DNA of 64,000 bases, taken from Dysgonomonadaceae bacterium PH5-43 (GTDB lineage: Bacteria > Bacteroidota > Bacteroidia > Bacteroidales > Azobacteroidaceae). This document shows, one piece after another, positions 62,364-64,000 of this stretch (the stretch's first letter is position 1; every line of letters starts with the position of its first letter). The translations under genes and the position numbers were made by a program. The stretch is from contig JARXWK010000005.1 of NCBI GenBank assembly GCA_029916745.1, positions 55,574 to 119,573 of the forward strand, in the 5' to 3' direction. Under the pieces are notes generated by a model. That model saw nothing but the letters and a program-made list of their open reading frames with translations. It did not search any database and was not told the DNA's origin.

Positions 62364-63212
62364 ATGAAAAAAGAAGATTTTAGAAATCTATTGCAATCGG
62401 TTGGTGTAAATACATTTATTAAGTATTTTGATATTTTTAAGGCAAATAGCCAAGAGAGATCCAACATTGCTATTAAAGACGCGTTTGCCAAAGGAGGAGA
62501 AAATTGGACGCCAAATTCAATGAATACTAAAGCTAGTATAGGAAAGAAGATTTTCCTGTTGGAGAAAGAGGAAGATGCATTAAATTACATTATTAATGGG
62601 GCTTCAGATGCTGTCAATACTCGAACAAGGGAAGATGCAAAAAGACTAGCAAAACCAGCAAAAGAAATACTTGAAAAGCGTATTGAATATGACAATAATA
62701 CACTCACTAAAAAATTTAGGAGTCGCTTAAAAACGCAAGATCGTTCAAACAATAAAGATAAATTTTCAACAAGACGATTTGTAACGTTATTTAAGAATGA
62801 AAAATTTTTCAAAGAATGGATAAACAAGCAAGTAGATAATGTTATTGTTCTATCTGCTAATGACGAATTTATATTGGAAGAAATAAAATCTATTTATAAA
62901 ACTGCCGACGGGACTTGGAAATTTGAGGTTAACACGGGAGGCTCTTTTGATTTGTTCACAAGAACAGCAGATGGCAGCTTACGTCCCATGAGTAAAGGTC
63001 TTCATATTGATAGCCTCGTACTAGATCATGTCGTTTCAATGAGAGAGATTTTAGAAGAGAACCGGAACGAAATGACTATTATCACTTCTTTTAAAGATGA
63101 GCATTTTAATGAAGTTAAAGAAGATATTAAAAAAGAACTGAGATTGTTAGACAGTAAAATACATTTGCAAATAATGGAAAAAAGCGAAAACGCAAAAAAA
63201 AGTGACAAATAA
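62364..63212 (+). CDS. hypothetical protein, WYL-linked
   Basis: The 282-residue soluble protein has no signal peptide. The N-terminal third (MKKEDFRNLLQSVGVNTFIK; SQERSNIAIKDAFAKG) looks like a small helical module. The middle is strongly basic (EKRIEYDNNTLTKKFRSRLK). The last third has beta character (ADGTWKFEVNTGGSFDLFTR) and a charged helical tail ending in Lys. The basic middle hints at nucleic-acid binding, which is inference. I do not recognise a family. It has its own promoter and terminator and faces away from the WYL regulator, its likely controller. Confidence 0.8.
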   Translation: MKKEDFRNLLQSVGVNTFIKYFDIFKANSQERSNIAIKDAFAKGGENWTPNSMNTKASIGKKIFLLEKEEDALNYIINGASDAVNTRTREDAKRLAKPAKEILEKRIEYDNNTLTKKFRSRLKTQDRSNNKDKFSTRRFVTLFKNEKFFKEWINKQVDNVIVLSANDEFILEEIKSIYKTADGTWKFEVNTGGSFDLFTRTADGSLRPMSKGLHIDSLVLDHVVSMREILEENRNEMTIITSFKDEHFNEVKEDIKKELRLLDSKIHLQIMEKSENAKKSDK

Positions 63213-63246
63213 TCAACTCCTATTACAGCCCTATTTTCTAAGCTTA

Positions 63247-63282
63247 ATCCCTGTAATCATTACGATTGCAGGGATATTTTTT
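63247..63282 (+). terminator. terminator after the 62364 gene
   Basis: ATCCCTGTAATC pairs with GATTGCAGGGAT (one mismatch, ATTAC loop) and is followed by ATTTTTT. Confidence 0.88.
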
Positions 63283-63337
63283 ACACTTATTATTTAAAAT
63301 TTTCCTCGTAGCGTCGCGCATTGGCATCTCCTACTCA

Positions 63338-63345
63338 TAACTTTG
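63338..63345 (+). promoter_or_regulatory. -7 box of the 63389 gene
   Basis: TAACTTTG lies 43 bases before the ATG. A TTG is present but at short spacing (14 bp). Confidence 0.5.
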
Positions 63346-63388
63346 TATCAACAATAACATTAATGTTGAACAATTAAAAAAGAAAAGT

Positions 63389-63916
63389 ATGGAAACAAAT
63401 GATTTAAGATTAAACGCTCACGCTCAGAGGTTAATTTTAGAAAAACAGGCATGGGAGAAACTATCAAAAGAGTTCCCTTGGGATGAAAAGCTAATAGAGC
63501 AATACAAAAAGGAAATTGATTGGTCTGCTATTTCAGAGAATATCAATATGCGATGGAGCACTTCTATGCTCGAAAAATATGCGCATTTTATTGATTGGAA
63601 TCTCTTATCTGATTTATCGGAAGAATATCTATTTTCCTTCACCAACTTAGCAAAGTTTAAGGATTATTGGAATTGGTCAAGACTATCAAGCAATTATGCC
63701 ATTAAATTTTCCTATGGGATTATCGATGCTTTTGTTAATAAATGGGACTGGGAAGAGCTTATTAACAATGGGTATCGTTTAGACCACATTTATAATGAAA
63801 ATTTCCTATCTAAATACAATCAATATATCCCAGCTTCTGATTTACAATCATCTGAGCTATGGCAGAAAATTGTAGAATTAAAGACAGACGAATTGACGGC
63901 TACTATATTAACGTGA
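63389..63916 (+). CDS. Trp-repeat protein of unknown function
   Basis: The 175-residue soluble protein is made of about four degenerate repeats of 25-28 residues. Each begins with an aromatic turn: IDWSAISEN (about 49), IDWNLLSDL (about 73), WNWSRLSSN (about 99) and WDWEELINN (about 124). Each then has a helix ending in Lys-Tyr/Phe (LEKYAHF, LSKYNQY). The pattern (D/N)W-x2-(L/I)(S/I)-x-N suggests a helical-repeat scaffold. Function unknown. It has a separate promoter and ends 84 bp before the window edge, where I see nothing more. Confidence 0.75.
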   Translation: METNDLRLNAHAQRLILEKQAWEKLSKEFPWDEKLIEQYKKEIDWSAISENINMRWSTSMLEKYAHFIDWNLLSDLSEEYLFSFTNLAKFKDYWNWSRLSSNYAIKFSYGIIDAFVNKWDWEELINNGYRLDHIYNENFLSKYNQYIPASDLQSSELWQKIVELKTDELTATILT

Positions 63917-64000
63917 GTTCGATATAAGAAATTCGATAAAAAATTAGCATAACAGCTAAAGATTGATTATATTTATGGTACTGAATTACAAACAATTAAT

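Overview
The window is AT-rich, gene-dense DNA from a Bacteroidetes, most likely a member of the Bacteroidales (Dysgonomonadaceae/Porphyromonadaceae-like; genus not resolved). The main evidence is the promoters, which carry the Bacteroidetes -7 box TAnnTTTG. Family content agrees: a TonB-dependent receptor, a GTPase-motif-degenerate EF-G paralogue, type IX secretion (T9SS) style C-terminal domains, a DUF2027-Smr protein, Gmd/Fcl and a NtrC/NtrY-type two-component pair.

Layout. 1-900: an AlbA_2-type relic at the edge, an array of GAAAC/GTTTC repeats and a DUF6078-like gene. 0.9-14.3 kb: rfbD-prfC, then a secreted GH20 hexosaminidase and a giant alpha-2-macroglobulin on the minus strand, facing a secreted double-length TldD/PmbA protein. 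14.3-18 kb: tRNA-Leu(CAA) whose 3' end and terminator are duplicated 3.2 kb downstream, bracketing the wreck of an integrated element (AlbA_2 gene, integrase tail, helicase/PLD and HTH fragments). 18-19.1 kb: a non-coding dispersed repeat, then tRNA-Lys(UUU). 19.2-28 kb: EF-G2-like GTPase, hemW, CYTH and Smr proteins, a hydrolase and a lipoprotein. 27.2-34 kb: GDP-fucose synthesis (fcl, gmd), a TonB-dependent receptor and a nucleotide-sugar aminotransferase/acetyltransferase pair. 34.2-49.3 kb: a second repeat copy, Na+/solute symporter, truncated sigma factor, another AlbA_2 gene, CDF transporter, asd, lamin-tail protein, fumarase, hflX, secreted trypsin-like protease, then a third repeat copy. 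49.3-58 kb: histidine kinase and sigma-54 activator divergent from a TolC/HlyD/permease/ATPase export operon. 58-61 kb: an OmpA/TPR lipoprotein and rpsF-rpsR-rplI. 61-64 kb: a WYL regulator divergent from two unrecognised genes.

The most unusual theme is non-coding. At least ten intergenic sites hold short degenerate tandem arrays. The motif differs between sites (GAAAC-N5-GTTTC, CTACTAAGAG, ACGTACGTAAAT, TTTAGAC, CTCGGTG, TGTTT), but the period is almost always 21-23 bp, about two helical turns. One of them, the CTACTAAGAG array, lies in a roughly 500-bp dispersed element present three times. These are not CRISPR arrays and I know of no described class that covers them all. The second candidate system is the WYL locus at the right edge, with a perfect operator-like inverted repeat across the regulator's own -33 element.
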